Source: Herbidospora yilanensis
GTDB taxonomy: Bacteria > Actinomycetota > Actinomycetes > Streptosporangiales > Streptosporangiaceae
Assembly: GCF_001570565.1 (NCBI RefSeq)
Contig: NZ_BBXE01000038.1
Coordinates: 1-64,000, forward strand
DNA length: 64,000 nt
Direction of reading: 5' to 3'
In this document: positions 50,789 through 61,455 of the stretch, piece after piece
Layout of the letters: each line of letters opens with the position of its first letter
How positions within the stretch are numbered: position 1 is the first letter of the stretch
The notes under the pieces: model-generated
Databases searched by the model: none
Told to the model about the DNA's origin: nothing
What the model saw: only the letters and a program-made list of their open reading frames with translations
Translations under genes and position numbers: made by a program

Positions 50789-51355
50789 ATGAGCGCCATC
50801 GCATGGGTGGTCGTGGTCGTAGCCGTCGTCGTGGCGCTGGGAGCCATCGGGTACGTCGTGGCGGGCCAGAGCCGGCGGCGCCACCTGCAGGACCGATTCG
50901 GCCCCGAATACGACCGCGTCGTCCAGGAGACCGACAGCCGCAGGGACGCCGAGCAGGAGTTGCTGGCCCGGGAGGCCCGCTACGCCGATCTCGACATCCG
51001 TCCCCTCGACGCCGAGGCCCGGGACACGTACGCGAAGAAGTGGCGGGAGGTGCAGGAGCGGTTCGTCGACGCGCCGAGTTTCGCCGTCACCGAGGCGGAC
51101 GCCCTGGTCACCGCCGTCATGGCCGACCGCGGCTACCCGACGGACGAGTTCGAGGAGCGGGTGAACGTCCTGTCGGTCGGGCACGCCGGGACCCTCGACC
51201 GCTACCGCGAGGCCCACCAGATCAGCGGCCGGGCCGCCCGGCAGGAGGCCACCACCGAGGATCTCCGCCAGGCCATGGTCCACTACCGCGCCCTCTTCGA
51301 CGAGCTTCTCGACGACGTGCACGCCCACTCTCCCCGCAAGGAGGCCGATCACTGA
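50789..51355 (+). CDS. membrane-anchored protein of unknown function
   Basis: 188 residues. One N-terminal helix (WVVVVVAVVVALGAIGYVVAG) anchors a charged helical cytoplasmic domain. The part WREVQERFVDAPSFAVTEADALV ... TTEDLRQAMVHYRALFDELL also appears, in diverged form, in the next gene. Widely seen in actinomycetes as a hypothetical gene. Stop and next start overlap as TGATG. Confidence 0.8.
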   Translation: MSAIAWVVVVVAVVVALGAIGYVVAGQSRRRHLQDRFGPEYDRVVQETDSRRDAEQELLAREARYADLDIRPLDAEARDTYAKKWREVQERFVDAPSFAVTEADALVTAVMADRGYPTDEFEERVNVLSVGHAGTLDRYREAHQISGRAARQEATTEDLRQAMVHYRALFDELLDDVHAHSPRKEADH

Positions 51356-51897
51356 TGACCACGTACAACCCTTACGACCGGGACAAGACGGCCGAGACCG
51401 ACAGAGACGACGTCCTCGCGGACGACCACCGGAACGACGACAAGCTGGTCGCCTCCGACCTGGTCCCGGGCCCGCGTGACACCGGCGACCGCGTCCCCGG
51501 CGACCGCCTCTCCGATGACCGCAACGCCGAGACCGCGCCCGTGGGCGTGGCCGGCAGCGCCTCCGTCACCTCGCCCGACGCCGTCGACGAGGCCCACCGC
51601 GACACCGCGGGCGACCTGTCCGACGCCGAGGCGGCGACCGTCGAGGACACCACGCCGAGCCCGGTCGGCGACATCGACTTCGACGAGCGCTGGCGCGACA
51701 TCAAGGCCGCCTTCGTCGACGACCCGCGCGAGTCGGTCGAGAAGGCCGACGCGCTGATCGACGAGGCCGTCTCGGCGCTGGCCGCCACGCGCCAGTCGCT
51801 GGTCGACCAGTGGAAGAACTCCGGCACCAACGACACCGAGCAGCTCCGGCTCGCGCTCCGCGAGTACCGCGACCTGTTCGACCGGCTGAAGGGATAA
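51355..51897 (+). CDS. acidic soluble protein of unknown function, paralogous to upstream gene
   Basis: 180 residues. The first ~100 are disordered and rich in Asp/Arg/Thr. The C-terminus (RWRDIKAAFVDDPRESVEKADALIDEAV ... EQLRLALREYRDLFDRL) repeats the domain of the preceding membrane protein, so the two probably interact or share a ligand. Coupled by TGATG. Confidence 0.8.
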   Translation: MTTYNPYDRDKTAETDRDDVLADDHRNDDKLVASDLVPGPRDTGDRVPGDRLSDDRNAETAPVGVAGSASVTSPDAVDEAHRDTAGDLSDAEAATVEDTTPSPVGDIDFDERWRDIKAAFVDDPRESVEKADALIDEAVSALAATRQSLVDQWKNSGTNDTEQLRLALREYRDLFDRLKG

Positions 51898-51902
51898 GTC
51901 AC

Positions 51903-52091
51903 ATGCTGGCCATCGCCGCGGCGGTCGTCTTCGGGATCGCCTTCCTGCTCGACCTGCTCAACGCCGACATCGGCATCGGGCTGACCGCGCTCATCGCGCT
52001 CGGGCTCTGCCTCCTGGCGCTCCACCAGGCCGGCATCGGCACCGCGAGCGTCGGCAACGGCGGCTGGCGCCGGGGCCGGGTCCGCAGGTAG
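51903..52091 (+). CDS. small membrane protein
   Basis: 62 residues: helix AIAAAVVFGIAFLLDLL, a short loop, then IGLTALIALGLCLLALHQAG, ending in a basic tail. Last gene of the three-gene unit before a strong terminator. Function unknown. Confidence 0.75.
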   Translation: MLAIAAAVVFGIAFLLDLLNADIGIGLTALIALGLCLLALHQAGIGTASVGNGGWRRGRVRR

Positions 52092-52108
52092 ACCCGTACA
52101 GAAGAATC

Positions 52109-52150
52109 GCCGCGCGGCCGCTCAGGGCCGCGCGGCTTTCTTTTTCTTTT
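52109..52150 (+). terminator. intrinsic terminator
   Basis: GCCGCGCGGCC (52109-52119) pairs with GGCCGCGCGGC (52126-52136) across a GCTCAG loop, followed by TTTCTTTTTCTTTT. It is a textbook rho-independent terminator. Confidence 0.95.
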
Positions 52151-52374
52151 ACGGCTTCGCACACTCTCCGGCCAGGAAACCGCCGTCGTCGCCGGTGCCC
52201 CGCGGAGAAAACCCGTCGCCCCCGACCGATGAGCCGTGGCACCATCCTCGGCATGTTCACGACGTTCTTCCGAGCCGGCTAGCGCTCCGCCAGCCACTCT
52301 GAGGCCCAGCCCGCGGCTGGCGAAGCGGGAACCGGCCATCCTGCCGTTCCCGGGCGCCGACCCGGAGTTGCGTC

Positions 52375-53289
52375 ATGCCCTCAGAGTTCCTCGTCCGCAC
52401 CGTCACCGGCCTGGAAGACCTGACCGCCGCCGAGATCACCGAAGCCGGTCACCGCGTCGTCGACGTCACCAAACGCCAGCTCGTCGTCGAGGCCGCCGGT
52501 CCCGTCGTGACCCGCCTGGCCGACGACCTGTTCGCCGTCCGGGCGTCGGTCCCCGACCCGGGCCGCACCAGGGACGGCCTGCGGCAGGCCGTCGCCCGTC
52601 TCACCGCCCGCGTCGCCCACGGCGGCCCGATCAGCGTCACCGCCTCGTTCACGGGGTCCCGGAACTTCAGCCGGTTCGACGTCGAGGACGCCGTCGGTGC
52701 GCGCCTCGGCGAGCCCTACTTCTCCCGCCGCCACGGCACTCCCCCGCCCCCGGGCACCACGGATCTGCGGGTGACCCTCGACGGCAAGGCGATGTGGCTG
52801 GGGGTGCGCCCGCATCCCGCGCCCCTGCACCGCCGCGCCTGGCGGAGGGCCACGGTGGTCGGCAGCCTGCATCCGCCGGTGGCCGCCGCGATGGCCAGGC
52901 TGGCCGGCATCCGGCCCGGTCACGTGGTGTTCGACCCGTGTTGCGGGGCGGGGACCCTGCTCATCGAGGCACGGATCCAGGTGCCGGGCGCGCGTTACCA
53001 CGGCACCGACATCGACCCGGCGGCCATCCGGGCCGCGCGGATCAACGATCCGGGCATCGCCTGGCGTACGGAGGCGGTCGAACCCGACCGGATCCTGGCC
53101 AATCCTCCCTGGGGGGTGCGCCTGCCCGCCGACGCGGTCCCCTCGGCGGGGTGGCCGGAGGCGGGGCGGCTGGTGGCGATCCTGGGTGAGGGCCAGCGGC
53201 TCGACCGGCGGTGGACGACGGTCGGGGAACATGCGCTGACCGTGGCCGGGAGGCATCCGCGCATCGTCGTGGCCTTGATAGGCAAGTAG
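52375..53289 (+). CDS. THUMP-domain SAM-dependent RNA methyltransferase
   Basis: 304 residues. N-terminal THUMP-like RNA-binding part (FLVRTVTGLEDLTAAEI ... ISVTASFTGSRNFSRFD), then a Rossmann methyltransferase with SAM motif VVFDPCCGAGTLLIEA and catalytic ILANPPWGVRLP (NPPW). This combination is that of Trm14/RlmL-type guanine-N2 methyltransferases acting on tRNA or rRNA. Somewhat compact C-terminus. An unrelated nonapeptide frame (ATG 52254) lies upstream. Confidence 0.88.
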   Translation: MPSEFLVRTVTGLEDLTAAEITEAGHRVVDVTKRQLVVEAAGPVVTRLADDLFAVRASVPDPGRTRDGLRQAVARLTARVAHGGPISVTASFTGSRNFSRFDVEDAVGARLGEPYFSRRHGTPPPPGTTDLRVTLDGKAMWLGVRPHPAPLHRRAWRRATVVGSLHPPVAAAMARLAGIRPGHVVFDPCCGAGTLLIEARIQVPGARYHGTDIDPAAIRAARINDPGIAWRTEAVEPDRILANPPWGVRLPADAVPSAGWPEAGRLVAILGEGQRLDRRWTTVGEHALTVAGRHPRIVVALIGK

Positions 53290-53311
53290 CGGCTTGCCTA
53301 TACTCCTGCGG
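53275..53311 (+). promoter_or_regulatory. arsR promoter with overlapping palindromic operator
   Basis: TTGATA (53275-53280), an 18-nt spacer and TATACT (53299-53304) form a strong sigma-A-type promoter. Within the spacer and overlapping the -10 lies ATAGGCAAG-N6-CTTGCCTAT (53278-53301), a 9-bp-arm inverted repeat, the usual autoregulatory operator of ArsR repressors. Transcription would start about at the GTG of the gene, suggesting a leaderless mRNA. Confidence 0.85.
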
Positions 53312-53589
53312 GTGGGTGACATCTACAAAGCCCTCGCCGACCCCACCCGCAGGAAGATCCTCGACGAGCTGACCGACCGGAACGGTCAGACCCTGTTCGA
53401 GATCTGCACCCGCCTGGCCGGCCGGCACCAGCTCGCCTCGTCGCGACAGGCCATCTCCCAGCACCTGGAGGTGCTGGAGGCGGCCGGGCTCGTGGAGAGC
53501 CGCCGGGAGGGCCGGTACAAGTTCCATTTCATCGACCCCGCGCCGCTGCGGCAGATCGCCGAGCGGTGGATTCCACCGGAGGAACCGGT

Positions 53590-53593
<4 letters not shown>
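53312..53593 (+). CDS. ArsR-family transcriptional repressor
   Basis: 93 residues from GTG 53312. Winged helix with IYKALADPTRRKILDELTD and the recognition helix SSRQAISQHLEVLEAAGLVESRREGRYKF. No metal-binding CxC pair is seen, so it belongs to the SdpR-like non-metal branch. The GTG lies 8 nt behind the -10, implying leaderless translation; a TTG at 53294 would sit upstream of the transcription start. The stop overlaps the VOC start (ATGA), so it controls and co-expresses that gene. Confidence 0.92.
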
Positions 53594-55765
<2,172 letters not shown>

Positions 55766-55916
55766 GACGTGGATCCCCCAATTCGCTCCGCCACCATCGT
55801 TTCGCAGCGGGTGAACGGGAGGCGAACGGTTTTCCGACGTGTCGATCTTGGACACGGAGCGTGCGGGGTTGAATACTCGACGCGCTCCCCCCGCAACCCT
55901 CTCAACAGGAGTATCG

Positions 55917-56261
55917 ATGCGTTACCTGAGCATCCCCTTCGCCGTCCTCGCGGCGGGAGCCTGCCTCTCCATGTCCACCCCGGCCGGCGCCACGTCCACG
56001 CCGGTCTCGGCCCCGGCGGTCGTCGACGGTTACCAGATCGTCACCCTGCCCAACGCCAACGTGCCGAACTTCCAGCGCCGCACGGCCGTCTGCCCGGCGG
56101 GCAAGCGGGTGATCGGCGGCGGCGCCGAGGCCCAGGGCAACGAGGCCGTCCTGGTCGGCTCGTTCCCCACCCCGACCGGCAACGGCTGGATCGGCCTCGG
56201 CCGCCAGCCCGGCAACTCCACCGTCGGCATCAGCGTGTTCGCCATCTGCGCGAACGCCTGA
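55917..56261 (+). CDS. small secreted protein of unknown function
   Basis: 114 residues. Signal peptide (RYLSIPFAVLAAGACLSMSTPAGA) with ACAGGAG before the ATG. The mature part (YQIVTLPN...QRRTAVCPAGKRVIGGGAEAQG...GISVFAICANA) has two Cys that may form a disulfide and resembles small exported beta-rich proteins of actinomycetes. Function unknown. Confidence 0.8.
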   Translation: MRYLSIPFAVLAAGACLSMSTPAGATSTPVSAPAVVDGYQIVTLPNANVPNFQRRTAVCPAGKRVIGGGAEAQGNEAVLVGSFPTPTGNGWIGLGRQPGNSTVGISVFAICANA

Positions 56262-56269
56262 TCCCGCCC

Positions 56270-56306
56270 GATCCGCCACGGTCCCGGTCCGGGGCCGTGG
56301 CGGATC
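56270..56306 (+). terminator. terminator after the secreted protein
   Basis: GATCCGCCACGG (56270-56281) pairs exactly with CCGTGGCGGATC (56295-56306) across a 13-nt loop, 8 nt behind the stop. Confidence 0.85.
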
Positions 56307-56327
56307 CCGCCGGCGGCCCGCACTCCG

Positions 56328-56343
56328 ATTCGGCAGGCCGAAT
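56328..56343. promoter_or_regulatory. candidate operator upstream of pnuC
   Basis: ATTCGGC-AG-GCCGAAT is a 7-bp-arm palindrome in the 76-nt gap between the terminator and the pnuC start. A second weaker one, ATCGTC-CTGGC-GACGAT (56348-56364), follows. One of them may bind an NAD-biosynthesis regulator; which one is not known. Confidence 0.5.
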
Positions 56344-56382
56344 TGATATCGTCCTGGCGACGATTAGGAGTGTTTGGGCACT

Positions 56383-57000
56383 ATGACCGATCTACTCGGA
56401 CCGTTACTCGAACCCGCCTTCACCCTGGGCGGGGTGCCCACGAGCTGGGCGGAACTTCTCGGATTCGCCACCGGCCTGCTGACCGTGTGGATGGTGGCCA
56501 GGCAGAACATCTGGAACTGGCCACTCGGGGTGGCCAACGTCATCCTGCTCGGCCTGGTCTTCCTGACCGCGGGCCTCTACGCGGACGCGGCCCTCCAGAT
56601 CGTCTACGTCGTGCTCGGGCTCTTCGGCTGGTGGCAGTGGGCCTACGGCGGCGCGAACCGCACCGCCCTGCGGGTGTCCCGGACGGGCGCGGCCGAATGG
56701 GTCTGGCTGGGGCTCGCCGGAGTGGCGGTCACGGCCCTGCTGACGGCGGCGCTGTCGGCCTACACCGACTCGTCGGTCCCGTTCTGGGACGCGCTGACCA
56801 CGTCGCTCTCGCTGATGGCGACCTACGGGCAGACGCGCAAGCGGGTGGAGTCGTGGTGGTTGTGGATCGCCGCCGATCTGGTGTACATCCCGCTGTACGC
56901 GTACAAGAACCTGTATCTGACCAGCGCCCTCTATGTGCTGTTCCTGGCGTTGTGCGTCATGGGGCTGCGGGCCTGGCGGCTGGTGGCGGTGGCCCGGTGA
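56383..57000 (+). CDS. pnuC: PnuC-type nicotinamide riboside transporter
   Basis: 205 residues and seven membrane helices. The PnuC substrate region is clear: VARQNIWNWPLGVANVILLG, then FLTAGLYADAALQIVYVVLGLFGWWQW. It takes up nicotinamide riboside by facilitated diffusion, trapped by the kinase encoded next. Start ATG 56383 (a TTG at 56374 closer to AGGAG is possible). The stop codon overlaps the NadR-like GTG start. Confidence 0.93.
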   Translation: MTDLLGPLLEPAFTLGGVPTSWAELLGFATGLLTVWMVARQNIWNWPLGVANVILLGLVFLTAGLYADAALQIVYVVLGLFGWWQWAYGGANRTALRVSRTGAAEWVWLGLAGVAVTALLTAALSAYTDSSVPFWDALTTSLSLMATYGQTRKRVESWWLWIAADLVYIPLYAYKNLYLTSALYVLFLALCVMGLRAWRLVAVAR

Positions 57001-58115
57001 GCTTCGCGCACGGACTCGTCATCGGGAAGTTCTATCCGCCGCACGCCGGCCACCACCACCTCATCGACACGGCGGCGGAGCGGTGCGCGCTGGTCACCGT
57101 GGTCGTGGCGGCCAACGCGGTGGAGACGATCCCGCTCGCCGACCGCGCGGCCTGGTTGCGCGAGGCGCACCCCCAGCCCAACGTGGTGATCGCGCCGGTC
57201 GTCGACGACATCGAGATCGACTACGACGACCCGGAGATCTGGACCGCCCACGTGGACCTCTTCCGGTTCGCCCTCACCCTGGCGCACGGCCCCGGCGTGA
57301 GGGTCGACGCGGTGTTCAGCTCCGAGGACTATGGCGACGAACTGGCCCGCCGCTTCGACGCCGTGCACGTGCCGGTCGACCCGCCGCGGGAACGGCACCC
57401 GGTCAGCGGCACCCTGGCCCGCGAGGACCCGGTCGCGGCGTGGCCCTGGCTGAGCCCGGCGGTCCGGGCCCACCTGGCCAGGCGGGTGGTCGTCGTCGGC
57501 GCGGAGTCGACCGGCACGACCACGCTGACCCGCGCCCTGACCGCCCACTACGCCGCCCGCGGCGGCGTCTGGGCGGCCACCCGCTGGGTGCCCGAATACG
57601 GCCGGACCTACTGTGAGGAGAAGCTGGCCCTGGCCCGGCGGGCGGCCAAGCTCGCCGGAGAGCCCGAGCCGTGGATGGACGACCTGCGGTGGCGTCCCGA
57701 GGAGTTCACCGCCGTCGCCGAACGCCAGCTGGCCTGGGAGGACGCCGCCGCGCGGGTGGGTTCGCCGGTGCTGTTCTGCGACACCGACCCCTTCGCGACC
57801 GCCCTGTGGCAGGAGCGCTACGCCGGGACGACCACCGACGAGGTGTGGCGGATCGCCGACCGCGCCCGGCACGACCTGTGGATCCACACCAGCGTCGAGG
57901 GCGTCCCCTTCGAGCAGGACGGCTGGCGCGACGGCGAGCACCTCCGCCACGCCATGGACGGGCGCTTCCGGGAAGTGCTGGCCGCGCGCGGGATGCCGCA
58001 CCTGGTCGTGTCCGGCCCGCCCGCCCGGCGGCTGGAGACCGCGGTGCGGGCGGTGGACGCGCTGTTCAGCCCGGCACCCGGACCTGGCGGAACAGCCGCC
58101 GCGCCCGGAGGGTGA
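56997..58115 (+). CDS. NadR-like NMN adenylyltransferase / ribosylnicotinamide kinase
   Basis: 372 residues. The N-terminal nucleotidyltransferase has GKFYPPHAGHHHLID (the GxFxPxHxGH motif of NMNAT); the C-terminal kinase has P-loop GAESTGTTTLTRAL and Walker-B-like LFCDTDPFATALW. No helix-turn-helix precedes, so it is an enzyme, not a repressor. It phosphorylates nicotinamide riboside to NMN and adenylates it to NAD, matching PnuC. GTG start; the 3' end overlaps the convergent GNAT gene by 50 nt. Confidence 0.92.
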   Translation: MSFAHGLVIGKFYPPHAGHHHLIDTAAERCALVTVVVAANAVETIPLADRAAWLREAHPQPNVVIAPVVDDIEIDYDDPEIWTAHVDLFRFALTLAHGPGVRVDAVFSSEDYGDELARRFDAVHVPVDPPRERHPVSGTLAREDPVAAWPWLSPAVRAHLARRVVVVGAESTGTTTLTRALTAHYAARGGVWAATRWVPEYGRTYCEEKLALARRAAKLAGEPEPWMDDLRWRPEEFTAVAERQLAWEDAAARVGSPVLFCDTDPFATALWQERYAGTTTDEVWRIADRARHDLWIHTSVEGVPFEQDGWRDGEHLRHAMDGRFREVLAARGMPHLVVSGPPARRLETAVRAVDALFSPAPGPGGTAAAPGG

Positions 58116-58740
58116 AGCCGAGCTTCTCGTACAGGCGGATGGCGGTCACGTTCGACGCCGAGGCGTGCATGAACGGGGTCTCGCCGCGTGCCCGGATGCC
58201 GGCCGCCACCGCGAGCACCAGCCGGGTGGCGAGGCCCTGCCCGCGGAACGAGGCGTCGGTGCAGACCGCGCTGATCTCGGTCCAGCCGGGCGGGTGCAGC
58301 CGCTCCCCCGCCATCGCGATGAGCTTGCCCTCGTGGCGCACGCCCAGGTAGGCGCCCATCTCGATGGTCCGGGGCAGGAACGGCCCCGGTTCGGTGCGGG
58401 CCACCAGGTCGAGCATGTCGGGCACGTCGCCGGGGGTGAGCTCGACGGCCTCGCCGAAGGGCTCGCCCCAGACGGCGCTGCCGTCGAGCTGCACTCCTTC
58501 GATGTTCTGCACGATCTCCCAGCCGTCCGGCAGGGGCGCGTCGAAGGTCAGGCTGATCGTGCCGCCGGGGCCGGCGAAGGAGGCGATGGCCGCCCAGTCG
58601 TCCGGCTCCGGGTCGCCCGCGACCCCGATGAAGACCGACACGTCCGGCTGGTAGCGGCGCACGCCGCCCCGGACCTCGGCGAGGTGGGCGTGCGGGCCGG
58701 TCAGCGCGGCCCAGCCGGGGTTGTCGAGGACGTGCGCCAT
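58066..58740 (-). CDS. GNAT-family N-acetyltransferase
   Basis: 224 residues. The C-terminal ~120 residues carry the acetyl-CoA-binding core (EISAVCTDASFRGQGLATRLVLAVAAGI) and NVTAIRLYEKLGF. The N-terminal half is a FR47-like or unknown extension. It overlaps the stop of the substrate-binding protein gene (TGATG), so it belongs to the ABC-transporter operon. In related sulfur operons such an acetyltransferase N-acetylates S-alkyl-cysteines before cleavage. Confidence 0.9.
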   Translation of the reverse strand: MAHVLDNPGWAALTGPHAHLAEVRGGVRRYQPDVSVFIGVAGDPEPDDWAAIASFAGPGGTISLTFDAPLPDGWEIVQNIEGVQLDGSAVWGEPFGEAVELTPGDVPDMLDLVARTEPGPFLPRTIEMGAYLGVRHEGKLIAMAGERLHPPGWTEISAVCTDASFRGQGLATRLVLAVAAGIRARGETPFMHASASNVTAIRLYEKLGFTLRARRLFRQVRVPG

Positions 58741-59708
58741 CAGCCCTCCTGCCGCGGCAGGCCGGGCGGGTTGATCTGCGACTCGGGGATGGCCTCGTTG
58801 CCCAGGCCCCAGCGGTCGAGCACCTTCTGGTAGCTGCCGTCCTTGATCACCGTGTTGAGCGCCTCGTTGAGCGGCTTGACCAGGCCGTTGTCCTTCAGGG
58901 TCATGGCGGCGATGAGACCCTGCAGGTCGGGCCCGGCGCCGGAGGCGGTGCCGACGATCTTGGTGTCCTTGCCGACGGCCACGTTGTAGGCGACGTTCGG
59001 GTTGGGGCCGAAGTAGGCCTGGATGCGGCCCGACTTCAGGGCCAGCAGGGCGTCGCCGTAGAGGTTGTAGTAGGAGATCTCGGCGGGCTTGAGACCCGCC
59101 GCCTTGTTCTGCTCGTCCCAGTCGAGCAGGATCTTCTCCTGGTTGGTGCCGGAGCCGACCGAGACCTTCAGGCCGGCGATGTCGGCGGGCTTGGCGATGG
59201 TGGTGATCGGGCTGTCGGCGGCCACCTGCCAGGCGAGCTGGTCGACGCGGTAGGTCGCGAAGTCGTAGACGTCCTTGCGTTCCTCGGTGACGGTCACGTT
59301 GTTGAAGACCGCCTCCAGCTTGCCCGACCTGGCGCCGACGAAGAGGTTCTCCCACGAGCTGATCTCGCTGGTGTACTCCAGGCCGAGCACGTCGGCGACG
59401 AGCTGGGCGAGGTCGGTCTCGACGCCGATGTAGGTGGTGTCGTCGTCGGCCAGGAAGCCGAGCGGGGGCGCGCCTTCGCCGCTGTGCCCGACGAGCAGCT
59501 TGCCGTCGGCGGCGATGGCCGGGGGCACCTGCGCGGCGATGGCGTCGACCTTCTGGGCGCGGATGCGCTGCTGGTCGGGGCTGGTGTTCACGCCGCCCCC
59601 GGTCTCCTGGGCGGCCGGCGCGGGGGCGGCGGCCGCCGGGGGCTCGGGGTCGGCGCCGCAGGCGGCCAGGACGGCGACGAGCAGCAGGGGGACGACGGTC
59701 CGGCGCAT
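58740..59708 (-). CDS. polar amino-acid ABC transporter substrate-binding lipoprotein
   Basis: 322 residues. Lipobox LLVAVLAAC with lipid-modified Cys17, an Ala/Pro linker, then the SBP family-3 fold: GVETDLAQLVADVLGL, FNNVTVTEERKDVYDF and GLKVSVGSGTNQEKIL. It binds an amino acid outside the membrane for the permease and ATPase encoded upstream. The stop shares its A with the GNAT start. Confidence 0.93.
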   Translation of the reverse strand: MRRTVVPLLLVAVLAACGADPEPPAAAAPAPAAQETGGGVNTSPDQQRIRAQKVDAIAAQVPPAIAADGKLLVGHSGEGAPPLGFLADDDTTYIGVETDLAQLVADVLGLEYTSEISSWENLFVGARSGKLEAVFNNVTVTEERKDVYDFATYRVDQLAWQVAADSPITTIAKPADIAGLKVSVGSGTNQEKILLDWDEQNKAAGLKPAEISYYNLYGDALLALKSGRIQAYFGPNPNVAYNVAVGKDTKIVGTASGAGPDLQGLIAAMTLKDNGLVKPLNEALNTVIKDGSYQKVLDRWGLGNEAIPESQINPPGLPRQEG

Positions 59709-59723
59709 GATGAGTGATCTCCT

Positions 59724-60476
59724 TCAGAGGACGCGGCTGATGAACGCGCGGGTGCGTTCGTGCTGGGGGTGGTCGATGACCTGGCCGGGCGGGCCCTGCT
59801 CGACGACACGGCCCTCGTCGAGGAAGACGACGGTGTCGGCGGCCTCGCGGGCGAAGCCGATCTCGTGCGTGACGACGACCATGGTCGTGCCCGATCGCGC
59901 CAGGTCGCGCATGACGTCGAGGACCTCGCCGACCAGTTCGGGGTCGAGGGCGGAGGTGGGCTCGTCGAACAGCACGACCTTCGGGTCGAGGGCCAGGGCG
60001 CGGGCGATGGCGACCCGCTGGCGCTGGCCGCCGGACAGCGTGCCCGGGTAGGCGTCGGCCTTGTCGGCCAGGCCCACCCGCAGGAGCAGGCGGGTCACGG
60101 TCTCGGCGACCTCGGCCTTCGGGCGGCGCTGGGCCGAGAGGGGCGCCTCGGCGACGTTCTCCCGGACGGTCAGGTGGGGGAACAGGTTGAAGTTCTGGAA
60201 GACGAAACCGATCTTCGTCCGCTGCCGGAGGATCTCGCGTTCGGGCAACTCGTGCAGCACGTCGCCGGAGCGCCGGTAGCCGACGAGCTCGCCGTCGACG
60301 GCGACCGTGCCGGCGTCGACCTTCTCCAGGTGGTTGACGGTGCGGAGGAGCGTCGACTTGCCCGACCCCGACGGGCCCAGGACGACCGCGACCTCGCCGG
60401 GGCCGACCTTCAGGCTGACGCCGCGCAGCACGTGCAGGGCGCCGAAGCTCTTGTGCACCCCGTCGATCTCGATCAT
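59724..60476 (-). CDS. amino-acid ABC transporter ATP-binding protein
   Basis: 250 residues with Walker A GPSGSGKSTLLR, Q-loop FQNFNLFPHLTV, signature LSGGQRQRVAIARAL, Walker B VVLFDEPTSALDPELVGEV and H-loop VVTHEIGFA. Closely fits the GlnQ/HisP group. ATG at 60476 overlaps the permease stop. Confidence 0.95.
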   Translation of the reverse strand: MIEIDGVHKSFGALHVLRGVSLKVGPGEVAVVLGPSGSGKSTLLRTVNHLEKVDAGTVAVDGELVGYRRSGDVLHELPEREILRQRTKIGFVFQNFNLFPHLTVRENVAEAPLSAQRRPKAEVAETVTRLLLRVGLADKADAYPGTLSGGQRQRVAIARALALDPKVVLFDEPTSALDPELVGEVLDVMRDLARSGTTMVVVTHEIGFAREAADTVVFLDEGRVVEQGPPGQVIDHPQHERTRAFISRVL

Positions 60477-61327
60477 GAGCGGCCTCGTCCGTAGTGGCGT
60501 TCGATGTAGTGCTGGACGACCGACATGACCGTGGTCAGCGCGAGGTACCAGACGGCGGCGACCAGCAGCAGCGCGACCACCCGGCCGTTGCGCATGTAGA
60601 TGACCTGGACCTGGTAGAAGAGCTCGGGCAGGGCCATGATGTAGACCACCGAGGTGCCCTTGACCAGGCCGATGATCTCGTTGCCGGCGTTCGGCACGAT
60701 GCTCCGCATGGCCTGCGGCAGGATGATCCGGAAGAACCGCCGCACCCGGGGAATGCCCAGCGCGGCGGCGGCCTCCCGCTGGCCCGGGTCGACGGCGAGC
60801 AGCCCGCCGCGCACGATCTCGGCGGCGTAGGCGGCCTGGTGCAGCGCCAGCCCGAGCGCGGCGGCGGTCACCGGCCCGATGAGGTCCATCGTGCCCACGG
60901 AGAAGAACGACGGCCCGAACGGGATCCCGAACGACAGGCGCGGATAGAGCAGCGCCAGGTTGTACCAGAACAGCAGCTGCAGGATCAGCGGCACGGCCCG
61001 GAACACCCAGACGTACCCCCAGGCGACCGACGACAGCAGCGGGTTGGGCGACAGCCGCATCACCGCGAGCACCCCGCCGAGCAGGAAGCCGAAGACGGTG
61101 CCGAGGGCGGTCAGCTCCAGCGTGAGCAGCACCGCGCGGAGCACCGAGGGCGCGAAGAGGTACTGGCCGACCACCTCCCACTCCCAGGCCGGGTTGGTGA
61201 CCAGTGAGTTGGCGGCCATGGCGAGCAGCAGCAGCACCCCGGCGGCGGCGAGCCACCGGAACGGATGCCGGGTGGGCGCCACCTTCGGGCCGGTGGCGTG
61301 CCGGACGGCCGGCGCGGTCGTGGTCAT
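60473..61327 (-). CDS. amino-acid ABC transporter permease
   Basis: 284 residues with five or six membrane helices and the EAA loop EAAAALGIPRVRRFFRIILPQAM. Start ATG 61327 has GAGGAGG at 10 nt. It is a single permease (HisMQ-type homodimer). First gene of the transporter operon, divergent from the luciferase-like monooxygenase. Confidence 0.93.
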   Translation of the reverse strand: MTTTAPAVRHATGPKVAPTRHPFRWLAAAGVLLLLAMAANSLVTNPAWEWEVVGQYLFAPSVLRAVLLTLELTALGTVFGFLLGGVLAVMRLSPNPLLSSVAWGYVWVFRAVPLILQLLFWYNLALLYPRLSFGIPFGPSFFSVGTMDLIGPVTAAALGLALHQAAYAAEIVRGGLLAVDPGQREAAAALGIPRVRRFFRIILPQAMRSIVPNAGNEIIGLVKGTSVVYIMALPELFYQVQVIYMRNGRVVALLLVAAVWYLALTTVMSVVQHYIERHYGRGRS

Positions 61328-61415
61328 GGGGGGTGTGCCTCCTCTTCGGGATGTCTGAAGCTCAGCACAGGCGGACATTTCCGTCAAGTCCTACTTGTTA
61401 AGTGGGAAATTATTC

Positions 61416-61434
61416 CCTACTATTCCTGTAGGAA
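61416..61434. promoter_or_regulatory. candidate operator in divergent transporter/monooxygenase promoter
   Basis: CCTACTATTCCT with the overlapping palindrome TTCCT-GT-AGGAA (61423-61434), in an AT-rich 128-nt gap between the ABC operon and the luciferase-like gene. An 11-of-12 copy, CCTACAATTCCT, occurs upstream of the carbonic anhydrase at 63174, so one regulator may control both. Confidence 0.55.
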
Positions 61435-61455
61435 AAGTCCGTTCGAGGAGACCTC

